Below, piece by piece: positions 35,006 through 44,229 of a stretch of DNA of 64,000 bases (position 1 is the first letter of the stretch; the number at the start of each line of letters is the position of its first letter). The notes under the pieces are model-generated. The model was not told the DNA's origin. It did not search any database and was given only the letters and a program-made list of their open reading frames with translations. The position numbers and the translations under genes were made by a program. The DNA comes from Chelatococcus sp. YT9. Lineage in GTDB: Bacteria; Pseudomonadota; Alphaproteobacteria; Rhizobiales; Beijerinckiaceae. The stretch covers positions 232,637 to 296,636 of the forward strand of contig NZ_JAHBRW010000002.1 in the NCBI RefSeq assembly GCF_018398315.1. Reading direction: 5' to 3'.

Positions 35006-35647
35006 ATGGGACAGAACGAATTCATCTTCCTGCTGGTAGGGCTGAAATGGACGGTATTGCTGTCGGCTGTCGGCTTTGCGGGAGGCGGCGTGACCGGGCT
35101 GGGAGTTGCTCTGGCACGCACCTCCGGCCTGCCCTGGCTGGAGCGCGCGACAGCGGGCTATATCGCCCTTTTTCAGGGCACGCCTCTGCTGATGCAGCTC
35201 TTTGTTGTCTACTACGGCCTTGCTCTGATCGGATTGAAGCTTGATGCCTGGATAGCGGTCGCGATTGGTTTCACCCTGCACGCCAGCGCCTATCTCGGCG
35301 AGATCTGGCGTGGTTCCATCGATGCCGTACCTAAAGGCCAGACGGAGGCGGCAAAGGCCCTGAGCCTAAACTATGTGTCGCGCATGAAGGACGTAATCCT
35401 GCCGCAGGCCCTGCGCATTTCGCTGCCCGCCACAATAGGCTTTCTGGTTCAGCTCATCAAGGGAACGTCCCTGGCATCGATTGTAGGGTTTCTGGAATTG
35501 ACTCGCGCTGGAAACATTATATCTAATCAGATATTCCAGCCAATACTTGTTTTCGGCGTCGTCGGAATGCTTTATTTTGCGATGTGCTGGCCGTTATCTC
35601 TTGCCGGCGCGCGGCTTGAGCGGCAGCTCGCCGTCGGCACGCGGTGA
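35006..35647 (+). CDS. Polar-amino-acid-type ABC permease, subunit 2
   Basis: The 213-residue permease is a second HisM/GlnP-type subunit: ALFQGTPLLMQLFVVYYGLA, then GEIWRGSIDAVPKGQTEAAK and ALSLNYVSRMKDVILPQALR in the coupling region. It would form a heterodimer with the preceding subunit. ATG 35006 follows GGCGGCGGGG; a GTG at 34991 overlapping the previous stop is the alternative. It is tightly linked to its neighbours. Confidence 0.9.
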   Translation: MGQNEFIFLLVGLKWTVLLSAVGFAGGGVTGLGVALARTSGLPWLERATAGYIALFQGTPLLMQLFVVYYGLALIGLKLDAWIAVAIGFTLHASAYLGEIWRGSIDAVPKGQTEAAKALSLNYVSRMKDVILPQALRISLPATIGFLVQLIKGTSLASIVGFLELTRAGNIISNQIFQPILVFGVVGMLYFAMCWPLSLAGARLERQLAVGTR

Positions 35648-35705
35648 TGTTCAACGGCATCAAGTGAATGGCGTGAAGCCAGATGTGGGAGAGGGAGAAA
35701 CGGTC

Positions 35706-36548
35706 ATGACAAAGATGAAAAAGTACAGCCCGAATCGTCGCGAGGTGTTGTTGGGGGGAGCGATTGCACTCGCGGCGCCGGCGTTGATCACACAACCCGC
35801 CTGGGCAATTACTCCCGAAGAAATCAAGAAGCGGGGCAAGTTGATCGTCGGCATCCAAGGCGACAATCCGCCCTGGGGGTTCGTCAACAGCGCCGGCAAG
35901 CAGGAGGGACTCGACGCGGACATAGCCGAACTCTTTGGCAAGGAGCTCGGTGTTCCGGTTGAGTTCGTGCCTCTCGAAGTAAACAATCGCATCCCCGCGC
36001 TGACGACCGGACGGGTCGACGTTCTCTTCGCGACGATGGCGATGCTGCCGGAGCGCGCCAAGGCCGTTCAATTCTCGAAGCCTTACGTCGCCAACACCAT
36101 CGTCCTGGTCGGGCCGAAGTCAGCCCAGATCAAAACCAATGCGGACATGGGCAACTTCACCATCGGTGTGGCCAAGGGCGCCGCGCAGGACACTCAGGTC
36201 ACCAAGAACGCACCCGCCAACACCGTCATCCGACGTTATGATGGCGATGCGCCCTCGATCCAAGCGTTGGTCTCCGGTCAAGTTCAGGCGCTTGGCGGAA
36301 ATATCTTCTATCTCCAGCGCATTGAGCAGGCGCGTCCCGGCGAGTTCGAGAACAAACTCGAATTCCAGAATCTCTATAATGGCGCCTGCACGCGGCTTGG
36401 TGAGAAAGAAATCAATGCCGCCCTCAACACGTTCATCGACAAGATCAAGGCCAACGGCGAACTCCAGAAGGTCTATGACAAGTGGATGAAGGTGCCCGTT
36501 CATAAGTTCCCGGACAGCCTCGAAGGTATTCCCTTTACCGCCAGCTGA
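35706..36548 (+). CDS. ABC transporter substrate-binding protein, family 3 (polar amino-acid type)
   Basis: The 280-residue protein has a signal with twin arginine ([20 protein letters not shown]), implying Tat export, with cleavage near QPAWA. The mature protein starts [20 protein letters not shown] and has [20 protein letters not shown], as in glutamine/arginine-binding proteins. [20 protein letters not shown] follows. The Arg normally contacting the ligand carboxylate may be the one in this last segment. ATG 35706 has GGGAG upstream. It is the recognition component for the importer of the quinate-type operon; ligand unproven. Confidence 0.9.
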   Translation: MTKMKKYSPNRREVLLGGAIALAAPALITQPAWAITPEEIKKRGKLIVGIQGDNPPWGFVNSAGKQEGLDADIAELFGKELGVPVEFVPLEVNNRIPALTTGRVDVLFATMAMLPERAKAVQFSKPYVANTIVLVGPKSAQIKTNADMGNFTIGVAKGAAQDTQVTKNAPANTVIRRYDGDAPSIQALVSGQVQALGGNIFYLQRIEQARPGEFENKLEFQNLYNGACTRLGEKEINAALNTFIDKIKANGELQKVYDKWMKVPVHKFPDSLEGIPFTAS

Positions 36549-36561
36549 GGCATGTATTCCC

Positions 36562-37347
36562 ATGGAAGCCTTGATGAGCCCCACGACAATCACCGCTGCG
36601 CAACATCATGAGACCATGATCAGCATGATCGCGGTCGAGAAGTGGTACGGCTCCTTTCAGGCTTTGCGTAACATTAATCTGTCGGTCAACCGGGGCGAGC
36701 GCATCGTCCTGTGTGGACCGTCAGGCTCGGGAAAATCGACCTTGATACGCTGCATCAATCGTCTTGAGGACTATCAGAAGGGCGAGATCCGTGTAGGCGG
36801 CATCGTGCTGACTGATGCAGGAAAGACGATTGATGCGGTCCGACGGGAAGTCGGCATGGTGTTCCAGCACTTCAATCTATTCCCGCACTTAACTGTTATG
36901 GAAAACTGCATGCTTGCGCCGATGCGATCTCTTGGCATCGGGAAGGAGCAAGCTGCGTCTACCGCGCGCCAGCTATTGGGACGTGTCAAGATTCTGGAAC
37001 AGGCAGAGAAATATCCGGCCCAACTGTCGGGCGGCCAGCAGCAGCGTGTCGCCATTGCACGCGCCCTGTGCATGAAGCCGAAGGTAATGCTGTTCGACGA
37101 ACCCACATCGGCTCTTGATCCGGAAATGGTCAAGGAGGTGCTCGACACGATGATCGGCCTTGCCGAGGAGGGCATGACGATGATCTGCGTCACACACGAG
37201 ATGGGTTTCGCCCGACAGGTCGCCGATCGCGTGATCTTTATGTCGGAAGGCGCGATCGTCGAAGAAGCGCCGCCCGCTGAATTCTTTACCGCCCCACGTC
37301 ACGCGCGTACGCGGAAATTTCTCGGTGAAATTCTCAATATGCATTGA
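36562..37347 (+). CDS. Polar-amino-acid-type ABC transporter ATPase
   Basis: The 261-residue ATPase is of the GlnQ/HisP kind. Walker A is [18 protein letters not shown] and the Q-loop region is [20 protein letters not shown]. The signature is [15 protein letters not shown], Walker [17 protein letters not shown], and the switch histidine lies in [10 protein letters not shown]. The motif CINRLE after Walker A is typical of this family. It starts 13 bp after the binding-protein gene and is followed after 27 bp by the second aroQ. Confidence 0.93.
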   Translation: MEALMSPTTITAAQHHETMISMIAVEKWYGSFQALRNINLSVNRGERIVLCGPSGSGKSTLIRCINRLEDYQKGEIRVGGIVLTDAGKTIDAVRREVGMVFQHFNLFPHLTVMENCMLAPMRSLGIGKEQAASTARQLLGRVKILEQAEKYPAQLSGGQQQRVAIARALCMKPKVMLFDEPTSALDPEMVKEVLDTMIGLAEEGMTMICVTHEMGFARQVADRVIFMSEGAIVEEAPPAEFFTAPRHARTRKFLGEILNMH

Positions 37348-37374
37348 ACCGCGATACAGCGATCGGAGCCCGCC

Positions 37375-37824
37375 ATGAGCCGCCTCGTCTATGTGATCAA
37401 CGGTCCCAACCTCAATCTCCTTGGAAAGCGGCAACCCCATATCTATGGTGATGAAACGCTTGCCGATGTGGAGGCCGCATGCCGCATATTGAGCGAGGAA
37501 TTGAATCTGCGGCTCAGCTTTCATCAATCCAATCGGGAATATGAAATCATCGACTGGATCCATGACGCGCGCGAAGGGGCAATCGGCATCGTCATCAACC
37601 CCGGGGCGTTCACTCATACGTCGGTCGCCATCCTCGATGCCCTGAATGCATTCGATGGAACGGTCATCGAATGTCACATCTCGAACGTTCATAAGCGCGA
37701 GTCTTTCCGCCATCATTCCTTCGTGTCTTTGCGGGCAGATGGCGTGATCGCCGGTTTCGGCACCCAAGGCTATGAGCTCGCCTTGCGGCGCATCGCACGT
37801 ATCGCCGAGACCTCAGAGACTTAA
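37375..37824 (+). CDS. aroQ: Type II 3-dehydroquinate dehydratase, canonical copy
   Basis: The 149-residue enzyme keeps the family active site: [18 protein letters not shown] (Arg and Tyr of the lid), [18 protein letters not shown] (Asn, His), and [20 protein letters not shown] (His, Arg). It dehydrates 3-dehydroquinate to 3-dehydroshikimate; in a catabolic operon with QuiC this is the QutE/QuiB-type step. ATG 37375 has GGAG seven bases upstream. The N-terminus and key residues are intact, unlike the copy at 32938, so this is the likely working enzyme of the operon. Confidence 0.93.
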   Translation: MSRLVYVINGPNLNLLGKRQPHIYGDETLADVEAACRILSEELNLRLSFHQSNREYEIIDWIHDAREGAIGIVINPGAFTHTSVAILDALNAFDGTVIECHISNVHKRESFRHHSFVSLRADGVIAGFGTQGYELALRRIARIAETSET

Positions 37825-37852
37825 CCGTCGGCTACGGTGTGAGGAGCGCACC

Positions 37853-38890
37853 ATGGGGCCAGTCAAACTCGCAATCGTTGGAGCCGGACTGATCGGCAGC
37901 CGCCACGCGCAGCATGTCGCTGCCGATCCGGGAGCCCTTCTGTCGGCCGTCATCGATCCCGCGCCCGCAGCTCAGGCGCTGGCCCGCACGCTGGACACCG
38001 CGTGGTATGCAAGCCTTGGCGCGTGCCTAGCGGTGGACAGGCCCGACGGCGTCATCATCGCGACACCTAACCAGTTGCACGTCGCCAACGGGCTAGAAGC
38101 GATCGCGGCTCGTATTCCCACGCTTGTCGAAAAGCCGATCGCAGATGACGTCGCCGCCGCTGAAAGCCTCGTGGAGGCTGCAGAAGGCTGCGGAATTCCG
38201 CTGCTCGTTGGGCACCACCGGCGCTATAATCCGATGATCCGCAAGGCAAAGGAAATCATCGACGCGGGTCGGATCGGACAAGTGCTGACCCTCACGGGCC
38301 AGTTCTGGCTGATGAAACCTGAGGACTATTTCGAGACGGCGTGGCGCCGGGAACCCGGCGGCGGTCCGGTCTTTCTGAATCTTATCCATGACATCGATCT
38401 GTTTCGATACTTGTGCGGCGAAGTGGATACCGTTCAGGCGCTGGAATCGAACGCGGTCCGCGGGTATGCGGTCGAAGAAACCGCGGCGATTATTCTGCGG
38501 TTCGATAGCGGAATCCTTGCAACGATCAGTGCGTCCGATGCAGTCGTTGCTCCCTGGAGCTGGGAACTGACGGCCGGCGAGAACCCGGCCTATCCCCGGC
38601 AGGGGGAAAGCTGTTATCATATCGGGGGGACGTACGGATCTCTGACAATCCCGCAACTGGAACTCTGGTCCCATCGCGGCAAACGGAGCTGGTGGGAGCC
38701 CTTGCAGCGCGAGCGCATTCCTTTCTCGCCTGACGATCCGCTCAAGCTGCAGATCCGGCATTTCTGCGAGGTTATCTGCGGTCGCGAGACGCCAATCGTC
38801 TCAGGGCGTGAGGGCTTGCGCACACTGAAAGTCATCGAGGCTGTCAAGCGGGCGGCCCGTAGCGGTACGGCGGTCAAAATCGCCGCCTGA
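37853..38890 (+). CDS. Gfo/Idh/MocA-family NAD(P)-dependent oxidoreductase
   Basis: The 345-residue protein has the N-terminal Rossmann motif VKLAIVGAGLIGSRHAQHV and the family EKP motif (LVEKPIADDVAAAES). The C-terminal half contains HHRRYNPMIRKAKEIIDAGR and FLNLIHDIDLFRYLCGEVD, with His/Asp of the usual active site. Family members oxidise polyols and sugars such as myo-inositol. Here it may oxidise quinate or a related cyclohexane polyol, supplying 3-dehydroquinate to the aroQ product upstream; that is inference. ATG 37853 has GAGGAG upstream. Confidence 0.87.
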   Translation: MGPVKLAIVGAGLIGSRHAQHVAADPGALLSAVIDPAPAAQALARTLDTAWYASLGACLAVDRPDGVIIATPNQLHVANGLEAIAARIPTLVEKPIADDVAAAESLVEAAEGCGIPLLVGHHRRYNPMIRKAKEIIDAGRIGQVLTLTGQFWLMKPEDYFETAWRREPGGGPVFLNLIHDIDLFRYLCGEVDTVQALESNAVRGYAVEETAAIILRFDSGILATISASDAVVAPWSWELTAGENPAYPRQGESCYHIGGTYGSLTIPQLELWSHRGKRSWWEPLQRERIPFSPDDPLKLQIRHFCEVICGRETPIVSGREGLRTLKVIEAVKRAARSGTAVKIAA

Positions 38891-38908
38891 ATGGAAAGAC
38901 ATTTCGTC

Positions 38909-39757
38909 ATGATCACGGGCACAACAAGGCTCGTTGCGCATCTCGGCCATCCGACCGAGAGCTTCAAGGCGCCGATGATCTATAATCCCTACTTCATGCG
39001 TCGGGGCATTGATGCCGTCGTCGTCCCCATGGGCGTGAAAGCGCCGGACTTTCCCGCCTTTCTGCGACTCTTCGCCCGGCTCTCCAATGCCCACGGCGCT
39101 TTGATCACCATGCCGCACAAGGTCACCGCTGTCGGTCTCGTCGACGAGGTCATGACCACTGCGGCCATTGCCGGGGCCTGTAACGCCGTGAGGATCGAGC
39201 GCGACGGACGGCTCGTCGCAGAGATGTTCGACGGGGAAGGTTTCGTCCGCGGCATGTTGAAGAAGGGACGCATCATCACGGGCAAACGCGCTCTGGTCGT
39301 CGGGGCTGGCGGTGTTGGGTCGGCAATCGCCGCTTCGCTCGCGAAGGCAGGCGTGGCCCAGATCGCCCTGTTCGACACCGAGCCACCCGCGGCGTCAGCG
39401 CTGGGGGAGCGACTGCGCCGCCATTATCCAGCGCTTGGCGTATCGGTCGGCGGCAAGGATCCGGACGGCTTCGACATTATCGTCAATGCAACCCCGCTCG
39501 GCATGAGGACTGGAGATCCACTCCCTGTCGATGTCGCACGTATCGCGCCATCGGCCTTCGTCGGGGAAGTCGTCATGAAACAGGAAATTACACCTTTTCT
39601 TGACGCCGTTCGCGCGAGGGGCTGCGCCTATCAGGTCGGGATCGACATGCTGTTTGAACAGATCCCGGCCTATCTCGAGTTCTTCGGCTTCCCCACGACA
39701 ACGTCAGACGACCTGCGTGCTGTTGCCCACCTTGCACGGGAGGAGGCTCCATCATGA
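38909..39757 (+). CDS. Shikimate dehydrogenase-like protein (AroE family)
   Basis: The 282-residue protein is AroE-like: an N-terminal substrate domain (LVAHLGHPTESFKAPMIYNP, then GALITMPHKVTAVGLVDEV with the catalytic Lys), GACNAVRIE, and a Rossmann motif KRALVVGAGGVGSAIAASLA. The biosynthetic NTDGxGF motif appears as MFDGEGF, keeping the Asp but losing the Asn-Thr. Together with the operon this suggests a catabolic quinate/shikimate dehydrogenase. ATG 38909 has GGAAAG upstream; ATG 38891 is possible but lacks a Shine-Dalgarno. The 3' end overlaps the quiC start by four bases (ATGA). Confidence 0.87.
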   Translation: MITGTTRLVAHLGHPTESFKAPMIYNPYFMRRGIDAVVVPMGVKAPDFPAFLRLFARLSNAHGALITMPHKVTAVGLVDEVMTTAAIAGACNAVRIERDGRLVAEMFDGEGFVRGMLKKGRIITGKRALVVGAGGVGSAIAASLAKAGVAQIALFDTEPPAASALGERLRRHYPALGVSVGGKDPDGFDIIVNATPLGMRTGDPLPVDVARIAPSAFVGEVVMKQEITPFLDAVRARGCAYQVGIDMLFEQIPAYLEFFGFPTTTSDDLRAVAHLAREEAPS

Positions 39758-41661
39758 TACCCTCGATAGCTACAGTTTGCGTGTCCGGAACACTTCAGGA
39801 GAAGCTCGAGGCCATTGCGGCGGCGGGTTTCCGGGCTGTTGAGATCTTCGAAAATGATCTCATCGCCTTTCCCGGCTCGCCAGCCGAGGTGCGTCGCATA
39901 TGCGCGGACCTCGGCCTCGCCATCGTGACCTGCCAACCCTTCCGCGATTTCGAGGGCATGCCGGAAGCGCGACGCGCCCGCACCTTCGATCGCGCGGAAC
40001 GCAAGTTTGATCTCCTTCAGGAACTCGGGACGGATCTCCTCTTCGTCTGCTCCAACGTCTCACCCGAATCCCTCGGCGGGATTGACCGGCTCGCCCAGGA
40101 TTTCGCGGAACTCGGGGAACGAGCCTCCCGTCGTAGCATGCGGATCGGCTTTGAGGCTCTGGCCTGGGGCCGCCATGTTTGGGACTACCGGGACGCCTGG
40201 GAGATCGTCCGGCGCGCGAACCGCGACAATATCGGCGTCGTCCTGGACAGCTTTCACATCCTGTCGCGCGGTCTTGACCTCACGGCCATGACAATCATAC
40301 CGCGGGACAAGATCGCGATGGTGCAGATGGCGGACGCGCCAAGGCTGCAGATGGATCATCTGTCGTGGAGCAGGCACTGGCGCTGTCTGCCGGGTCAAGG
40401 CGACCTCGACCTTCCCGGCTTCATGAATGCGCTCGTCGCGACGGGTTACGATGGCATCCTCTCGCTGGAAATTTTCAATGACCGGTTCCGTGCCGGTTCG
40501 GCGCGGTCAGTGGCATTGGATGGGCATCGCTCTCTCATATGGCTGCTGGATGATACCTCGCGAAAGCTGGGCCACGCTGTTCCTGGCGCAGTGCCGATGC
40601 CGCCGCCGACGCCGGTGGAAGCGGTCGAATTTATCGAGTTCGCAGTGGCCGAGGCATTGCGGCCGACTTTCGAAGGCCTGCTCGCGGCACTCGGCTTCCT
40701 CCGCGCCGGGGCGCACCGCTCCAAGGATGTCGGGCTCTGGCGACAGGGGGATATCCGCGTCGTGCTCAACAGCGACGTCGAAGGCTTCGCCCATAGCTAC
40801 CAGATCACGCACGGCACATCGGTATGCGCGATAGCACTCAGGGTGGCTGATGCTCAGGCGACTATCCGCCGCGCTACCGCCCTCCTCGATACGCCGCACA
40901 CCGGCGCTGTGGGCCCTGGCGAACTCGACATTCCTGCGGTCCGGGGACTGGGCGGCAGCCTGCTCTATTTCCTGGACAACGCTTCAGCATTGGGGCGCTG
41001 GGCGGAGGTTGACTTCGCGCCGACCGGTGAAACCGGAGCAGACGTCGGCTTGATCGCCGTCGATCATATCTCACAAAGCATGCAATACGAGGAAATGCTG
41101 ACGTGGGTGCTGTTTTATTCATCGCTGTTCGAGACGACGAAAGCGCCTAGCCAAGCGGTGATCGACCCCGGCGGCGTGGTCCAGAGCCAAGTGATCGAAA
41201 GCGGCCTCGGCGATGGAGCTGGACGGGGCTTGCGTCTTATCCTCAACGGCTCGCAAAGTCACAGAACGCTGTCGGCGCGGTTTATCACGGACTTCTTCGG
41301 CTCGGGTGTGCAACATATCGCTTTTGCAACGGCGAATATTCAGGCAACGGTCAAGGCTCTCGTTGCCAACGGTGTCGCGATGCTGCCAATTCCGGAGAAT
41401 TATTACGACGACCTCGAAGCACGGTTTGATCTTCCGGCGGATGAGCTCAGTTGGCTGAAGACGCTCAACATTCTCTATGATCGCGACGAAACCGGTGTGT
41501 TCTATCAGGCCTACACGACAACCCTCGACGGCGGCTTGTTCTTCGAGATCGTGCAACGCGACAGATACAGCGGATATGGTGCCGCCAACGCCGGGATTCG
41601 CTTAACCGCGCAGGCGCGCCTCGCACGGCCGGCGACCATTCCGGCGCCGACAAGGCCCTGA
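39754..41661 (+). CDS. quiC: 3-dehydroshikimate dehydratase with C-terminal HPPD-like domain
   Basis: The 635-residue fusion has an N-terminal xylose-isomerase-like TIM barrel (residues ~1-270) with metal ligands at the positions I recall for Pseudomonas QuiC1: Glu134, Asp165, Gln191 and Glu239. It converts 3-dehydroshikimate to protocatechuate. From about residue 290 two vicinal-oxygen-chelate modules follow, resembling 4-hydroxyphenylpyruvate dioxygenase. The second keeps the facial triad: His in VDHISQSM (~437), His in QHIAFA (~521) and Glu in LFFEIVQRD (~598). The role of that domain is unclear. It is the last gene of the operon; its product feeds PcaHG. Confidence 0.92.
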   Translation: MIPSIATVCVSGTLQEKLEAIAAAGFRAVEIFENDLIAFPGSPAEVRRICADLGLAIVTCQPFRDFEGMPEARRARTFDRAERKFDLLQELGTDLLFVCSNVSPESLGGIDRLAQDFAELGERASRRSMRIGFEALAWGRHVWDYRDAWEIVRRANRDNIGVVLDSFHILSRGLDLTAMTIIPRDKIAMVQMADAPRLQMDHLSWSRHWRCLPGQGDLDLPGFMNALVATGYDGILSLEIFNDRFRAGSARSVALDGHRSLIWLLDDTSRKLGHAVPGAVPMPPPTPVEAVEFIEFAVAEALRPTFEGLLAALGFLRAGAHRSKDVGLWRQGDIRVVLNSDVEGFAHSYQITHGTSVCAIALRVADAQATIRRATALLDTPHTGAVGPGELDIPAVRGLGGSLLYFLDNASALGRWAEVDFAPTGETGADVGLIAVDHISQSMQYEEMLTWVLFYSSLFETTKAPSQAVIDPGGVVQSQVIESGLGDGAGRGLRLILNGSQSHRTLSARFITDFFGSGVQHIAFATANIQATVKALVANGVAMLPIPENYYDDLEARFDLPADELSWLKTLNILYDRDETGVFYQAYTTTLDGGLFFEIVQRDRYSGYGAANAGIRLTAQARLARPATIPAPTRP

Positions 41662-41675
41662 GATTTGGCGATCGA

Positions 41676-41696
41676 TGGCGACAGGCGATGTCGCCA
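41676..41696. terminator. Hairpin between convergent quiC and alcohol dehydrogenase genes
   Basis: TGGCGACA, loop GGCGA, then TGTCGCCA forms a perfect 8-bp stem in the 42-bp gap between two convergent stops. There is no T-run on either side, so its strength as a terminator is uncertain. Confidence 0.45.
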
Positions 41697-41703
41697 ATCC
41701 TCA

Positions 41704-42714
41704 TCAAATCCGAACCAGGGCCTTGATCAAACCTTCTTTTTCCCGGGCCCATCGCGGCAGATCCGTGACCACAGTGTCCAGCGTCGTCTCGTGCGTCGCG
41801 AGTGCATCGAGCGGCACGGCTCCGCTGCCGATCGACGCGATGACATGCTCGAAATCAGCGGCCGTGGCATTCCGGCTGCCTATCAACGACATCTCCCGTT
41901 TGTGGAACTCCGGGTCGGAGAACGTGATGTCGTCCTTCACAACGCTGACCAGAACATAGGTCCCGCCATGTGCGACGAAGGAAAAGCCTGACATGATCGA
42001 CCTGGCATTACCTGTCGCATCGAAGACCACATCGAAGCCGCCCGGCTCGAGTGCCTGCACGCGCGCCAAGGCTTCGGCGTCGCCCACGACAACTGAACGA
42101 ACCTCGCCGAGAACCCGCTGCGCCTGCGTCAGTCGCCCCGCATCGACGTCGGCGATTGTCACATCCAAGCCGGCGATGCGTGCAAAGATCGCAACACCAA
42201 GGCCGATTGGCCCTGCGCCAACAATGAGAGCGACCCCATCCTTCTCCCCTGCCCGACGCACCGCATGAGCGCCTATAGCCAGGAACTCAACCATAGCCGC
42301 ATCGCGAGGAGAGAGGCCGTTTGCATGGTAGAGATTGGTGGCGGGAACTGCGATCTGCTCGCACATACCGCCGTCGCGATGCACGCCGAGAACCTCAATG
42401 CGCTCGCAACAATTCGGCTTCCCCTTGCGACAGGCCCCGCAAACCCCGCATGACAGGTAAGGATTAACCACCACCGTCTCGCCAGCCGCAAAGCCGGAAG
42501 ACGGATGAGCCTGCGAGACCACGCCCGAAATTTCGTGACCGATCACGCGGGGATATTCCAGAAAGGGATGCTTCCCTTCGTAGATATGGTAGTCCGTGCC
42601 GCAAATGCCCACGTGACTTACGTCAAGAAGGACCCAGCCTTCCAAGAGCTTCCCCGGTGCAGCTCGCCTCTCCTGAATGATCTGATGGGGCGCGAGACAT
42701 ACGATTGATTTCAT
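41704..42714 (-). CDS. Zinc-dependent alcohol/polyol dehydrogenase (MDR family)
   Basis: The 336-residue protein is a medium-chain dehydrogenase. The catalytic zinc Cys is in HVGICGTDYHIYEG and the His-Glu in RVIGHEISGVV. A structural zinc cluster is seen in NPYLSCGVCGACRKGKPNCC, and the NAD motif is VGAGPIGLGVAIFA. It resembles L-idonate, galactitol-1-phosphate and threonine dehydrogenases. ATG 42714 is chosen because the conserved N-terminus MKSIVCLAP begins there; 52 further codons upstream are open but unsupported. It is divergent from the GntR gene at 42931, its likely regulator. Substrate is probably a sugar alcohol or sugar acid. Confidence 0.9.
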   Translation of the reverse strand: MKSIVCLAPHQIIQERRAAPGKLLEGWVLLDVSHVGICGTDYHIYEGKHPFLEYPRVIGHEISGVVSQAHPSSGFAAGETVVVNPYLSCGVCGACRKGKPNCCERIEVLGVHRDGGMCEQIAVPATNLYHANGLSPRDAAMVEFLAIGAHAVRRAGEKDGVALIVGAGPIGLGVAIFARIAGLDVTIADVDAGRLTQAQRVLGEVRSVVVGDAEALARVQALEPGGFDVVFDATGNARSIMSGFSFVAHGGTYVLVSVVKDDITFSDPEFHKREMSLIGSRNATAADFEHVIASIGSGAVPLDALATHETTLDTVVTDLPRWAREKEGLIKALVRI

Positions 42715-42930
42715 CGCAAGGTCCTGAACGATTGGTTCGCCGACAGTTCGCGCACCCTGATGCCACGAAGCGCGGCGTGGGACGCCAAGGGGGCACACGA
42801 CATCTCCATCGCGTCGCCAGCTGTGTATTTCGATAAAGCGACCCTTGAGCCCTCTGCCATCCAATGTCAAAGTGTTTTTTACCGATAACTAGACGGATAA
42901 AAAACAGTTTGATGGGTGAGGAGGCGCAGC

Positions 42931-43812
42931 TTGAAAGACAATTCGGTTTACAAGCAGGCTTACAACAACTGCCTCGCGGTTATCGCAGATCTCCCCATCG
43001 GCGCGCTGCTGGGCGCCGAGCCGGCGCTGGCGAAAAGGCTGCACGTAAGCCGCACCACGGTTAGAGCGATCCTCGTTACCCTGCACGCCGCAGGCATCCT
43101 CAAGGTGAACGGGCGTGAGAAGCGGGTCTTGCGGCGTCCTCGCGCCGATGAGTACTTTTCGGAAACGGAGACGGAGCCGAGTTCCCAACTGATCGAGCGC
43201 CGTGTGAAGGAATGGCTGCTTGCAGGTGACCTTCGGCCAGGAGATGCGATCAGCAGCCTTGAGCTCGCCCGGCTTTTCAACGTCTCGACATCAGGAATTC
43301 GCGAGTATCTCAACCGATTCAGCCGCTATGGCCTGATCCAACGTCGCCCGAACGCGAGCTGGGTATTTCAAGGTTTTACCCGGGACTTCGCGCTGGAGCT
43401 CTGCGATATACGCGAAATGTTCGAAATGAGATCCATCCACTACTTTACGCGAACACTGCGCACGGAGGAGGGACGCCACAGGCTGAACGCGCTGGAAGCT
43501 GCGCATCTTGATCTGCTGCGGCGGATAGAGAGCGGTTATCACGAGTTCTCCAGGCTGGACGAGAGCTTCCATCGTACCGTTAATGACGCAGCGAATAACC
43601 GTTTCATAACCGACTTCTACGAGATTATATCATTGATTTTCCACTATCATCTGCAATGGGCCAAGCATGATGAACGCGAGCGCAACGAGGTCGCGCTGCA
43701 CGAACATCTCGCGATCATTCATGCATTGAAGGTCGATGATACCGAAGGTCTCGACAAAGCGGTGCGGACGCACATGCAATCCGCACGCGAAACACTTCTC
43801 CGCTCCATATAA
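42931..43812 (+). CDS. GntR-family regulator with two winged-helix domains and FCD domain
   Basis: The ~293-residue regulator is unusual in having two GntR-like DNA-binding units. Residues ~5-70 contain PALAKRLHVSRTTVRAILVT and LHAAGILKVNGREKRVL. Residues ~90-150 contain IERRVKEWLLAGDLRPGDAI, LELARLFNVSTSGIREYLNR and FSRYGLIQRR. An FCD ligand domain follows (LCDIREMFEMRSIHYFTRTL, then DESFHRTVNDAANNRFITDF). TTG 42931 is preferred: AGGAGG lies six bases upstream. GTG 42916 lies before that site. It is divergent from the zinc dehydrogenase across ~216 bp. Confidence 0.85.
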   Translation: MKDNSVYKQAYNNCLAVIADLPIGALLGAEPALAKRLHVSRTTVRAILVTLHAAGILKVNGREKRVLRRPRADEYFSETETEPSSQLIERRVKEWLLAGDLRPGDAISSLELARLFNVSTSGIREYLNRFSRYGLIQRRPNASWVFQGFTRDFALELCDIREMFEMRSIHYFTRTLRTEEGRHRLNALEAAHLDLLRRIESGYHEFSRLDESFHRTVNDAANNRFITDFYEIISLIFHYHLQWAKHDERERNEVALHEHLAIIHALKVDDTEGLDKAVRTHMQSARETLLRSI

Positions 43813-43984
43813 CTGATCCCTGTGCAAGACCCTCTTGTGCGGTGAGCCGATGCCGACCAAGTCTCCAATTTGGCGCGCTCGCTGTCGGCCCGGCCTCACC
43901 GAACGAGCCGATCAACAGCCTCTCGTGGAGCTTGGTCGCGCGCTCCCGTCGGGGCGGGGATCGCGGCGCGAAACGCATGCCATC

Positions 43985-44160
43985 CGGCCCTGCCGCATGT
44001 CTGCAACGCTCGTGAGCCCCGGGAGCGCCATGCTCATCGTGAGTTCCTTTCTCAGCATCTCGAGAACGGCGGTGACGCCGGCTGCTCCGACCGAGGCAAG
44101 GCCATAGGCGTAACTTCGACCCAGCAGGCAGCCGTCCGCGCCGAGGGCCGAAATCGGCCG
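43985..44160 (-). pseudogene. Remnant of an FMN-dependent alpha-hydroxy-acid dehydrogenase (LldD-type) C-terminus
   Basis: On the minus strand about 50 codons read [40 protein letters not shown] and [12 protein letters not shown]. This is the C-terminal FMN-phosphate-binding and last-helix region of L-lactate/mandelate/glycolate dehydrogenases. Upstream of it the catalytic His-Arg and the barrel are absent; the fragment begins at the family's A-LGAD motif. The rest of 43813-44229 has no other recognisable gene. It is a truncated leftover of a deletion. Confidence 0.7.
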
Positions 44161-44229
44161 AGAAGGCCGTGCCATGTGCATTCATTTTCTAACCGGGACA
44201 GAGACCGCACGAAGCGATCTGAAATAGAA

